This document shows, one piece after another, positions 37,566 through 48,022 of a stretch of DNA of 64,000 nucleotides. The DNA lies in NCBI GenBank assembly GCA_000320545.1, contig ADNK01003061.1, forward strand, positions 1-64,000, read 5' to 3'. Origin of the DNA: Bigelowiella natans CCMP2755. Taxonomy: Eukaryota; Cercozoa; Chlorarachniophyceae. Positions within the stretch are counted from its first letter, which is position 1. The number at the start of each line of letters is the position of its first letter. Below the pieces are notes generated by a model. It was not told the origin of the DNA. It was given only the letters and a program-made list of their open reading frames with translations, and did not search any database. Position numbers and translations under genes: made by a program.

Positions 37566-40500
37566 AATACATGCACATAAATAAACACATCTTCGACTTC
37601 CCGTCGCCTCACCGTCCTATTTTTCAAAAGGAAAAGGAACGGAAAACATCCTCAATTATCACAACTGTAAGTGCCTCAACCATGGTCCATGACCCTTTCC
37701 GCCCTCTCTCTGCTCTATTGCATCTAAGCATAGTTGAAGGGATAAATGCGGTGTTTTTGAGTACTTTACACATCGTTCCGTCTTTTGTCACAGCGACGTT
37801 CTCCAAGCCTGAATTCGATCACATTGTGTTGTAATTTTGGCGCAGGTAAGTTGCTGTTTTCGGATATCGCTAACATTCACGCTGTGAGACACAGTTAAGT
37901 TGCGCGGTTTCTGCAGCCTCCGCGCGCACAATGGCCACGCACATGCGTTGAGACCACACGATTTTTGAGCGTTGTATAGATTGGTCTGGGAGGAAAGCGA
38001 TAATAGTGGAATAGCGTCAGACGAAAACCGAGTTGAGCAGCTCAAATCCTCTCTTATAACGCTCAGGCTTATATCTATTGCGAGCGGCGGTGGTCAGTAC
38101 TGATGACGATGCTAACTGGTAAGGGAGAACAACGAAAATTTAAAGAAGTGCGGTTTTGGTTCAATTAGTATTTTAAAATGGTTTCAAGGTTGCGTTTGCT
38201 CTTCTTCCTTTTCTTCGTTTTCCTTCTCTAAAAGATGTAAAGACGTCTCCTCCTTCCCTAGTGTGATTGCGCTGTTTGTTTCCTCAAGTGACGCTTGGTA
38301 TGCTTTTGGCTTGGGTGAATTATTCCATTGCATGTAAATGCTTTAGGTGGAGAGAAATACATAGGACGGGATGGATTGGTATGTTCTCTCAGAGGCATAT
38401 CATGCATAAGTTCTTTCTATCACCTTTTTCCTTTTTTGGGGGGATCATCTGGCGATATAATATGCACACCATTAATGCCTGCATCTGCGGAAGCTTTGGG
38501 CATGTGATAACTAGCTCTGTATTTCGTTTGAACAATACATATATTTTATTAAAGTACCATCGTTTGCGAGAGAACGTCGTTGTCGTGTAGTCGCTACCAA
38601 ACACCTGCATACATTGGAAAAATCTTTCTGTGAGTGTGTATATGCGAGAGCTAGGTTGACAAAGTATCATCAACACTGTATTCTACTAATTATAGGCCAC
38701 ATCGCATCTATTCTCTCTGCTGCTCTGAGAGCCGCGTAAGCATTATTCGTCATTTGGAAATCAGAATGATAATAATAAGAAGAAGTTGATGTGTATGTTT
38801 GATATCGTATTTCCCCTTCCCCCTTCTTCAACGCACACAGGTGCTACGTAAAGCAGCGGCAATATTCCGTCTTAGTCCACTGCTCTGATGGATGGGATCG
38901 CACGGCTCAGGTATGGCCTTTTGCCTCCAATATTCCGCGAAATTGACTCGAGGAACGATTGCGAGTAGACCCTCAGTATGTATCTCCAAAACACATGTTA
39001 TTATTCAGGTTGTGTCCCTAGCACAGATACTTATTGACCCTTACTACCGCACCATGGAGGGGTAGTAACTAGCGCTCGTAAACAAGATGTTCATTAAAAC
39101 GAATAAATCACAATTTTAGCGATTTATATCCGCCTTTGCGCTCGCATATGCGGATGTATTCTCTGCGTCTCCTCCAGTGTGTGTATCTGCGTGGTGAAAG
39201 GGGGGTGGGGAAGGGATCTATCCTACAATGCTGCTTTGCAGCGAGGGCTTTAGAAAGACGCAGTTTCATGTGCTATGCTGATACCGTACTCAATATTGCT
39301 GCTGTGCTGCTGCAGATTTGCAGTTCTGATAGAGAAAGACTGGATTGGATTTGGACACAAGTTTAAAGATCGCCTGGGGTTATTGTCATAGCAGTAGTAG
39401 TAGTAGTAGTAGTTGTTGTTGTTGTAGTAGGTATTGTTGTTAGCAAAAGCAGTTGTAGTAGTAATGGTAGTAGTAGTAGCAGCAGTAGTAGTAGTAGTTG
39501 TAGAGTTGTAAAAAATAGTTATAATAGAAGGAGGGGGAGGGGGAGGAGGAGAACAATAATTCAGAATTTCTCAAAGCAATAGATGGTGTACATATACAAT
39601 TGTAAATATTACATCTTTTGAAAATAATAGTGTTTCTGTGCGCGCGTGTGCGTGTGTGTGCGTGTAAAATTATGAAATACATCATCACCGTCGTGATATC
39701 TCAACAAAGCGCATGGGCGTCCTACTCTGACAAATAATCACTCGCATTTACGCCTAATGCTCACTGTTGATTGTTTGCTACAAAGATTCCAACGAAGATT
39801 CATTAGTGTTTGTCCTATTATCAGAGAAAGCCATGAAGGCAGTCCAGTGTTCCACCAGTAATTAACCGCACTTATCGTTTCCTTCTAAGCGTTGTCGTAG
39901 CGTTTGTCCAGCGTGCGATCTGCGATTAAATCCTGACTCTACACACTGCGTTTTCGCGTAGATTTCTCGACTGTGTGTGGCAGCTGACGGAGCAATTTCC
40001 GGACAAGTTCCAATTTAATGAAAGGTGGGGTGAGGTGAGGATGGATATGAAGCAGCACAGTTATGATTCTTACTTATCGATGTTTGCTTGCTCTGCCCCA
40101 CGTTCATACCCCTTTTGTTACACTCAAATGCAGGTTCCTAAAGCACATCTCGACGCATTGCCAAACGAATTGGTAGGGGGCTGTTCTTCTAAGTTTTGAG
40201 ACCTTTGCTGCGAGAGTATGCAAGTAGCACGTCTTTTGTGTAGCTCTCTTTTTAGTAGCAGTGCGGGAAGGGCCTTCCTTTGACGATTCCTAGCATGCAT
40301 AGTGCTCGCCGTACCTACCGTCGTGCATCACGAACATGCGCTCTCAAGCCTCGCCTCACTCTCTCTCTGGCATTGTCTGTTAAAAATACCAAACGTAGTC
40401 GTTCCAGCGACTACCCAACCGTAACTATGTGTGGGTGAATGTGTGTGCAGGTTCTCCACCTTCATCTGCAATTCTGACAAGGAGAGAAAAGAGCGGATGA

Positions 40501-42570
40501 TGACGATGAAGGCTGCCAATACCTCTGGCTCTGGCAGCGAGATCAATAAGTAGATAATAATGTAACAAACCAGATCCAATTGCGCAAAGGAGGAGGGCTA
40601 GGGAGGGGGGGGGGGGGATTAGCAAGTATACTAGAAATTAGTTATACTTCCAACAACTATTTCTAAAGAAACACGTGGATAATGTTCGCTGACCTCACGT
40701 ATTTGTTGATGTAAGACACAGATACACTTCCGCTCGAGAGCTGCCTATCTGGTCGCTGCTTCTAGCGAATCGAGCAATATACTCAAATCCTCGGTTATTA
40801 ACTGACATGGGAAGGTGGGAGGTGGGAGAGTATGCAGAAGAGTGGCGCGAGAGGCCAACTGGCGATAAGAATGATCATCTGAACTTCGAGGAGGAGGAAT
40901 TGTTGACCTGATAACCCTTGCTACGACTTGTCAGATATAACCAAGAACGCGAGATGAATCCTGAGAAGCTGAAGAAAATGTTGCTGCCCATCCCCAGTGT
41001 GAAGGTTGATAGCGAGCGTGGCATGATCTGTTCGATTTGCCGCGAAGTAGCGCGCTGCGGATTCTTTCCTCCTTCCGTCATGCAATTTGAATCCTTTTGG
41101 CTTTGTATGCTCACTGCTATCATTATAGCTTAATCCTCGCTGCGTATTTTACCCTTGCCAGGTGCTGCAGATCTGGACGGGGATGTATCTTAAATACGAT
41201 GAGTCTCTTATTGGTGAGGAGCTTCTTTGTTGAGTGGATGGGGCAAGAGGGAGGGGTTATAGGGAGAGGCTGACGATGTTTGTGTGTTGTATTGTTACAG
41301 GACATATATTCCGTCGCTCAGAGCAAAGAGCAGCTCATGTAAGAGCTCATTTCTTCCGAAGAGAGCACGCATCACCCCCTCCACCCCCCCCCGCTCTACT
41401 TTCCCTGTGCAAATCGTGAAAACTAAAGCAACGGCGCACGCGTTCCGAGTTGTTGCATTTATTTTCTTTTATTACGTATATTTCGACAACGGCAGGATCT
41501 GCCCTCACTGCCCAGCGAAAGGAATACGATCATGTGGGAACCTGATAACTGGTGGCCGAAAACTTATAATCAGATTGATAAAAAAACACTAAATCGATAC
41601 CAGAATCTATAGCGTTGTAATAAGAAGGCTTGTCGGTTTCCCCTTAGTTTAGCCGTGCGTTATACCGAGCTAGATTTCGAAATAAAGAATGCAACATGAT
41701 ATGTTGGTATTAATGCCTACGACAAAATGTGACCTTCCCCTTGCAAATTGCATCTTGTGCGTATAAAATCCGTAGGTCCACAACGTGCCACGATTGCGGC
41801 AATAATTTCACATGGTTATCATAGGACAGGGATTAGAGGGCGGGGGTGGGAGAGAGACCGGGTGGGAATGGTGGGTGGGGCGATAATCCTTATTAGAATC
41901 TAATTCAAAAAGATTAATTGATTTCATTTCCCAGATGTAATATCAACTGATATCTGCAGGTATATAAGGCGGCACCATTGCAGAGCATGTGGTCGCTTGT
42001 TTTGCCATAGGTGCTCTAGCCAGAACATGGCTTTGCCTCAGTTGGAGCTGCACACGCCAGTGAGAGTATGCGAGAGATGCGCTGATAGTCAAGGTCGCTT
42101 TGTTTTCTTCTCTTCTGCAAAATTTAGCCATTGCATACTTCCGAACTCATGAAATTTTAATGATCTCTCTCTCTCCCTCTCTCTCTTTCTCTCTCTCTCT
42201 CTTCAATATTTTCTCTCTTTCCCCCTCCCTCTGTATTTGTGTAACTCAAAAATAACTCGAAAGGGAAAGTAGTAGGCCAGGGGTTTCGCACAAAGGCTGC
42301 CACCCAGCAACGGAGGTAAGATCTTGTAGTTTTGCACACCATGTCCTCTGAGCAATACGGATGCCGATGATGTCATTGTTGTTAACTGGCATTTCATTGA
42401 ATCTACATTCTAGAGTACGTCGGATGTGAAAGATTTGTTTTGTCGCGTTCGAATGGCATTTGATTGCGCTGAATTGTTCTGTGACCACTGCACAGCAGGA
42501 AAAACACCTGGTGGAACTAGGGCAATTTGTCCTCACCATGAACATGGCAGCGTCTTTAGCTTTCAATGCG
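35219..42570 (+). CDS. Myotubularin-related phosphoinositide 3-phosphatase with C-terminal FYVE finger
   Basis: Removes the 3-phosphate from PI3P or PI(3,5)P2 on endosomal membranes. Exons: 35219-35253 (IECWDFRVLDL, PH-GRAM); 36132-36175 (NESFEVCPTYPSLM); about 37860-37890 (ANIHA); 38696-38735 and 38841-38910, the catalytic P-loop SVLVHCSDGWDRTAQ; 39009-39061 (LIDPYYRTMEG); 39316-39378 (FAVLIEKDWIGFGHKFKD); 39835-39857; 39962-40024 (FLDCVWQLTEQFPDKFQFNE); 40134-40172; 40451-40549 (FSTFICNSDKER); about 40741-40795 (IWSLLLANRAIYSNPR); about 40938 on (YNQEREMNPEKLKKMLLPIP); 41163 on (LQIWTGMYLKYDE); 41776-41814 and 41960-42093, FYVE finger (RRHHCRACGRLFCHRCS, PVRVCERC). The CX5R core (C-SDGWD-R) is intact, so the enzyme is probably active. 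The 5' end, several middle exons and a Cys-rich tail at about 42437-42570 are uncertain. Confidence 0.9.
37442..37558. repeat. (CT)n and (AT)n microsatellites within the myotubularin gene
   Basis: A (CT)n run of about 40 bp at 37447-37482 and an (AT)n run of about 45 bp at 37515-37558. Similar intronic (AT)n plus (ATC)n tracts lie at about 35925-36010, and TAG/CAG-type repeats at about 39395-39500. Confidence 0.9.
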
Positions 42571-42930
42571 TTCGATGATGAAGCTAATTGCCCGTGGGGA
42601 CACCAGCTAGCCAGATGGCATCAGCTAATCAGCTACGGATGTGAAGTAGTTGTCTAGTTGTGTGAGTCGTCTCAAGGTCTTCAATCTTCAATGCCACATG
42701 TCAATTGACAAAGATTGAGTTGGAAATTAGTTCCTGAAAACAATGCCGTGTGCCTGTGCATCTCGCCCTCCGTGAAAACATGGACAACGCCCTCATCAAT
42801 GCGAGCAAACTAGCAAGTGGTCCAAATGCATGCTGCCTCGTAGCTTTGCATGACACCAACGTCGCACACGCTAGCACGTGCACTGAGTGCCGCAAGAAAA
42901 GTGCGCGATTATTGCGGCGGACATGCTGTG
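42571..42930. other. TpA-poor sequence left of the inverted-repeat element
   Basis: CA/TG-rich with little TpA. It lies between the end of the myotubularin gene and the left arm of the inverted repeat. No gene is supported. The open frame at about 42460-42657 crosses from the gene's tail into this stretch. Confidence 0.5.
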
Positions 42931-43525
42931 CTAGTGTGTGTGATGTGCAAGTAACAATGATGACAATGATCACAACCGTCAATGGCGGGGCAGTGTGCAA
43001 GGCACACCTCGCAAAGCGACGCAACTGCAACTTGTGATGCCATCATTAGCGGTCACAACAATTGCCATCATCATCACTTGCACATCACACATCGCAAAGC
43101 GATGCGACAGCATCATGCGACTGCATTGTCATGCTGTGTCACATCACATTGTTGTGCTCATGTTTTGAAGGGGGTGTTTTCAGGGGGAGGGGGTTCCACA
43201 CATCAAAGTGTGCAAGTGCTTTGATGTGCATGTGCACACATGTCAAAAAGTTTTGTTTTGGAAAGCCCCATGAACCCCCTCAATTTGCAAAATGAAGGAG
43301 GTCAGAAAAAAGCACTGATCAAAGTGGGGGTCTAAAAAAAAATGAAGAAGCATGCGATGTCATTGTGTGCTGTGTGCCGTGCCGTGCTGTGTGCTGTGCC
43401 ATGCCATGTGCTGTTCTGTTGCGAAGCGATGTGCCGTGCCGTGCGGTGCCATGCGACTGCTGTGCATGTTGGGATGATGCCATGTGCAAAGCAAAAGGGT
43501 TTTAGCAAAGTTTTGTGTGATGATT
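42931..43525. repeat. Left arm of a large inverted repeat (about 0.6 kb)
   Basis: This arm is the reverse complement, with divergence, of the right arm made of 57962-58484 plus 50150-50334 (interrupted by the retrotransposon). Landmarks in order are tgtgatgtgcaagtaac near the outer end, a block with gcaaggcacacctcgcaaa, and gcaaagcaaaagg-ttttagc at the inner end. It is TpA-poor. It also contains a gtgccgtgccgtgctgtg-type imperfect repeat at about 43360-43460. Confidence 0.75.
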
Positions 43526-43529
43526 GCAT

Positions 43530-43814
43530 TTCCAATGCTTCAAACAACTGGATGATCTCATCGCATTTTCTTTCAATCGCAAAAGAAAGTGCTGTTTTGT
43601 CATCGTTGTTCTTTGCTTCCACATCGGCACTGTTTTCAATCAATGATTCTAGTGTTGTTGTCTTCTTCTTTCTACTTGCCCAAATGAGTGGAGTGTTGTT
43701 GTCATTGTCTTCCGCATTGATGTCAGACACATTGAAGTTGTATTTGGAAGACATGGAAAAATACCAGTTCCCTAAAGAAGATGAGAAGAAAGAATACAAG
43801 GTAATAATAAACAT
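43530..43814 (-). pseudogene. Ankyrin-repeat fragment inside the inverted-repeat element
   Basis: The minus strand encodes about two ankyrin repeats (INAEDNDNNTPLIWASRKK, then NSADVEAKNNDDKTALSFAI). The TPLIWA and TALSFA signatures and the D/N-rich turns fit the family. The frame then runs into the TpA-poor inverted-repeat arm, where no repeat is visible, so the gene is truncated or its tail has decayed. The start codon is uncertain. It is probably element cargo. Confidence 0.5.
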
Positions 43815-43986
43815 TTTTTTATTTACATATATTTATCATTTATTTCAATTTATAATTTCAACCCATTAGAGAGTAATTAGAGAGTGTTGAATGTGTTGAA
43901 TGTTAATATTAAAAGAAAATATATTTACTAATATTATTTCTTATCATTATTCAGCACTCCATTAAATCTCACAAAGCGACTACAAG

Positions 43987-45105
43987 GTGGTGGAGGGTTT
44001 AACAGTTCTACCATATCCACAAGCAATATTCTTTGAGAAGAGAAATGGCCAACAGAGGGTTATATATGCTACTGGAAGAGAGGAGACGAAAGAGGTTAGT
44101 AAGAATGGAAACTGCTATTACTTCATTACTCCTTATGCGAATAGACCAGAGAACGACAAGAAAACCTTCGTGGTTAAAAGCAAATTACGAAAACAAATAC
44201 CGCTCCTAATGACTGATTTCTATGGGGAATTTTTTCCGTTTGAGAATTTAGGAGAAATGCCTGACGACTTGTTTCCCACTGCAGTATTTTACAAAGATGA
44301 AGATGGAAAAAAGATGGTGGTTCAAGCATCTAAAGTCAGCACATTAGCGGATGAAGATGATGTTTATCGTTTCATCACCCCTAGATTCCATAAAGACTAC
44401 ATTGACCTTCACAAGGATGATATAGTCCACATTGAAAGTCTACCAAAACCTGAAGACGAATTTCTTGACGATAAGGATGATGAGAAGAAAGAAGAAACTA
44501 TCAATGTGAACGACCAAAAGCGACCTGAAAGCGATGCTGATGTTGAAGCATCATTTAAAAAACTTGTAGAGAAGTATGAGCAGGGCAATTTGGATGCTGA
44601 AAGAAAATGCATTGACACTCTAGATGTAGAAATGTTGACAAAATTTGTGGAATGTGTTGTGAATGTGTGTCAAAATGAAGATGGGACAAGTGAAATTGAA
44701 CACAAGGTGACTAGAGCAGGGATGACAAAAGTTGACATTGCTAAAGCAACCTGTCAACATTTGCACAATGTTGCTGAAGGAAATTCACAAATTACTTGGG
44801 GAGAAGGTGATACTCTTGACAGAGAAGAGGTGGCGGAAATCTTATTGAAAGATCACAATTGTGTTTGGGTTGGTCATCATCCACAAGCAACATTCTTTGA
44901 GAAGAGAAATGGCCAACAGAGGGTCACATGTGCTACTGGAAGAGATGCGACGAAAGAGGTTGGGAAGAACAAAAACTGCTATCACTTCCTCACTCCTCAT
45001 GCGAATAGACCAGATGGCATGACAATGCAATGTGACACAGCACAACAATGCAGTCGCACAATGATGCTGTTGCATGACATAGTCGCATCACTCTGCGATG
45101 TGTGA
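43987..45105 (+). pseudogene. Modular element protein, copy A, 3'-truncated
   Basis: Homologous to 48022-50113, and copy A retains the N-terminal end that copy B lacks. It has two alternating module types: one begins YPQAIFFEKRNGQQRVIYAT and ends YYFITPYANRP, the other begins FPTAVFYKDEDGKKMVVQAS and ends VYRFITPRFHK. Linkers carry HIESLPKPEDEFLDD and a helical stretch (DTLDVEMLTKFVE). After about 45013 it jumps straight to inverted-repeat sequence, so the last about 30 codons are not genuine. From about 44850 to 45013 nearly every TpA of copy B has become CpA or TpG, turning Tyr to His or Cys and Ile to Thr. Family unknown. Confidence 0.7.
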
Positions 45106-45259
45106 TGTGCAAGTAATGACAACAATGATCATTACAACCGCTAATGATGGCATCACAAGTTGCAGTTGCATCGCTTTGCGAGGTGTGCCTTGCACACTGT
45201 GCCGCCATTAGCGGTCATGATGATCATCATTGTCATTACTTGCACATCACACACCTAGT
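45014..45259. repeat. Partial copy of the right inverted-repeat arm
   Basis: Nearly identical to 58237-58484 and in the same orientation. It joins directly to the truncated modular gene, showing that the element interior was deleted here. The flanking sequence continues into the same zinc-finger locus as at the other copy. Confidence 0.8.
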
Positions 45260-47041
45260 TAGCTTGTGTGGCTACACATCATCCATGTTCATTGTAGCCT
45301 GAGCTATCTTAGCGCACACATTGTCAACGTATCCACCTTTTTACACCACTTGCCTCAATCTATCAACATCTGCCTAGTGTCGTTCAACTGCTTCATTGCA
45401 TTGATCATTGGTGAGTTAAGTCTAGAAGTGTGCAGTGGATTTCACACCACTTGTGTTTGAACACAGCAGTGCATGTGTTTCCTTGTTCTTACTATTTTGA
45501 GTTTCGGAAGGTTGAGTTTTAATTGTACTGGATTGCCGTAGCGCTAATTCAATGAACTCCAAATCAATTTGACACCGACTCATTCACCGTACATTGGAGT
45601 CATCATCACCCTGAACAGGGTCGGAGCTCTTTTCCTCCTCATTGGGAGCGGTGACTATATTTGGGTGCTTTTGTTTGAGATGGCGCGTAAGATTGGATCT
45701 GTAGCGAAATTTTTTGGAGCAATTAGGGCAGGTAAATGGCTGCTCACCACTATGCGACCGAAGGTGGGACAACATGTGGGAACGACCCCTTTTCTCTGCA
45801 TTGCACATCTTGCACCTGTATCGAAGATTCATCCGTCCTGAGATTACGGCAAAAACATTTATACAGTGACATGATTTCCAAATTAGCAAACGTTTTAAAG
45901 TCTTTGAAAATCTCATGATATTTCAAAAAACAGAGTTTCAGAACTCCAAAACAAGATCAAGTCACGAGATCAAACTTCACACTCGTAAATAGATATTTAT
46001 AATCGAATTGTAAGTTTTATGTGACTTAAGTAATATTTCTCATTTAGACCTGGAGGTTTTAAGGAAAAAAAAATCTTTCTTTCATACATGTTTATAACAT
46101 TGTTAACTTACATTCTATTTCATCATTACAGTCGTCATGGAAAGACCTGTTTCTTTGTTAATTCTAAGCACAGCTGTCATCCCAACTCCTATCTCCAAGT
46201 TTTTGAGCTCTTCTGATTCCTGATATTCCTCATAATCTGTCACCCCAGTTGAAGTTTCAATATTGTCTTTTGCATCTTGTGCTGCTGTAGCGACAAATGG
46301 GTGGTCCGAACGAACACTGTTCACAACAGGTGTAGCAGTATATGTAATCGGAGGGGGGGCTGGCACACTGGCAATGGCGTAGCTGACGTGGGTTGACTCA
46401 AATCGAGTGGCTGGCAAATTACCCTGAGTTATTGGTGCAGGAAGCTGGGTAGGGATTAAATGGACAGGGGCTCCAACGATTACTGGATGACGAGGATGTT
46501 CTCTATCTTTGGGGGGGGGGAGGAGCACGAACCAGTAGCGTCCTTCTCCCCACTTGACGTGTTGGATTGCAATACTGAACGGGAGATAATGGCGTTTCTC
46601 TATTGGCACGCATCACCGGAACATGTTGCACTCTTGGTGTTTGATAAATCAGGGGCACTGGCGGTACCGTGCTGCTAATGCTGGAATATCCAATTGGCTC
46701 ATAGTTCGGGTACAACGGGACTTCTGGCTGATAAGCTCCCACGGTCTTCGTCTCATATGGAATCGTTGGTTGTATAGCATACACAACACCTATATTGCTA
46801 ATCTCGTTTTCGTAGAGAGTTTGAGATCTCAGAGGATTTCTTGGAACAGCTGGAACAACACGAATCTGCTCGTGATGTTGTGGATAGAGACCATTTCCAG
46901 CATTAACAAGTCTCGACGATGTCGCTTTTCCGGTTACTGTTGCATATCCGGAGCTTTCCTCTGCGTTAAATCTCTTGTCAAATTGGTTACGCACATTTCT
47001 CACGTCATTTCTTGGGATATGATAGGTGGGAGGCTGCTTCC

Positions 47042-47073
<32 letters not shown>

Positions 47074-48022
47074 TCTCTGTAACCTATGAAACAAAGAATA
47101 CAAGGTCGAACCTTGCAATCAATCTTGCAACCAAACCAGCTTTACCTCTCCTCTGTTTTTGATTTTCGCTATTACTGGGGACACATTCTCGTCGCCGCCT
47201 TTTCCTACTATCCAAAGTACTAAAATCTGTACCACATCAAACGCTGATGCCTAATGTTTATTATCCACATGTCTGGTTACTACCTAAGCCAATCTGATGA
47301 CTTTCAGGAATTTCTCTGGAAACCTCTTTGCCATGGCATTTAGCATCTACTTCCCGCTTGGCCACATGCTCTCTAAGGCCGGTGGACATGGTATTCTCAT
47401 CACACACCTTCGCTCGCTCTTTTAGAGATCTACGGGTCTACGGGTAGATGTATACCCAGTTCCAAAAATCAACAGGATTTTATACGTGAGACAACAAATA
47501 TAATTCAAGAACATTGATCAAACAGAGACCACTGGAGCAAGAGTGTGTCTTACCCACGGACGTAACTCGCGATGAAAGACAGCACTTCATAAGCGGTCCA
47601 TTTAGTACGATTTACAATTACATCCCTAAATGATAAAAAAAGTTTATATTTCTGCATAGAATATCTCCAAGAGTGCTAACTTTGTGAGACATAACGTATC
47701 TAGGTTTCTCCTCTCACGTTTACGAAGAAGGTAAAAATCGCTTTCATCAACCATCTCGGCGCGCGGCGCGGCTGAAGTGGCAATTTTGGAACTCTAGCGA
47801 CTTGAAATCTATTAACAAGGAGCGGATTTGTCATCTCGCAGAGCATGTCTGTGATGCGACATGATGAATCTTTGGTTCAAATGAACGGACCAGTAGGGTG
47901 TTCAGCAAAGTTAGATTCTTTCCGAAATTGGCCTGCAAAATACATTTACGCCAAAAAGATTAACAAAAGCACAATTTCCCACATCGTTTCTGAGGTCTAC
48001 GCCCTACGCATTACCTGTACGA
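45260..48022. repeat. Segmental duplication, copy A (zinc-finger locus)
   Basis: Closely similar to 58485-61245, with a few percent difference, small indels and a different (GTA)n length (10 versus 8). The right boundary is at about 48022, where sequence matching the end of copy B (ctacgccctacgcattacct) switches abruptly into the modular element gene. This marks the tandem-duplication junction. Confidence 0.85.
45584..47420 (-). pseudogene. C2H2 zinc-finger gene, copy A (frameshifted)
   Basis: Same exon layout as copy B (58810-60660): a short first exon (TGLREHVVKREVDAKCHG), a basic exon (LDSRKRRRRECVPSNSENQK), a long exon of about 300 codons starting in poly-Thr, and a last exon with two C2H2 fingers (YRCKMCNAEKRGRSHMLSHL; FTCPNCSKKFRYRSNLTRHL). 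Copy A has one extra base next to the poly-Pro G-run at about 46508-46520. This breaks the long exon into 166- and 164-codon frames after RAPPPPQ. An assembly error at the homopolymer is possible. Confidence 0.65.

Noticed and set aside
43360-43460. CRISPR-like or satellite array in the gtgccgtgcc repeats
   Set aside because: Short imperfect runs with no spacers. They belong to the inverted-repeat arm and recur in its partner at about 50220-50310.
43342-43869. Plus-strand ORF of 175 codons over the left arm
   Set aside because: Antisense to the ankyrin-like fragment and extended by stop-poor arm sequence.
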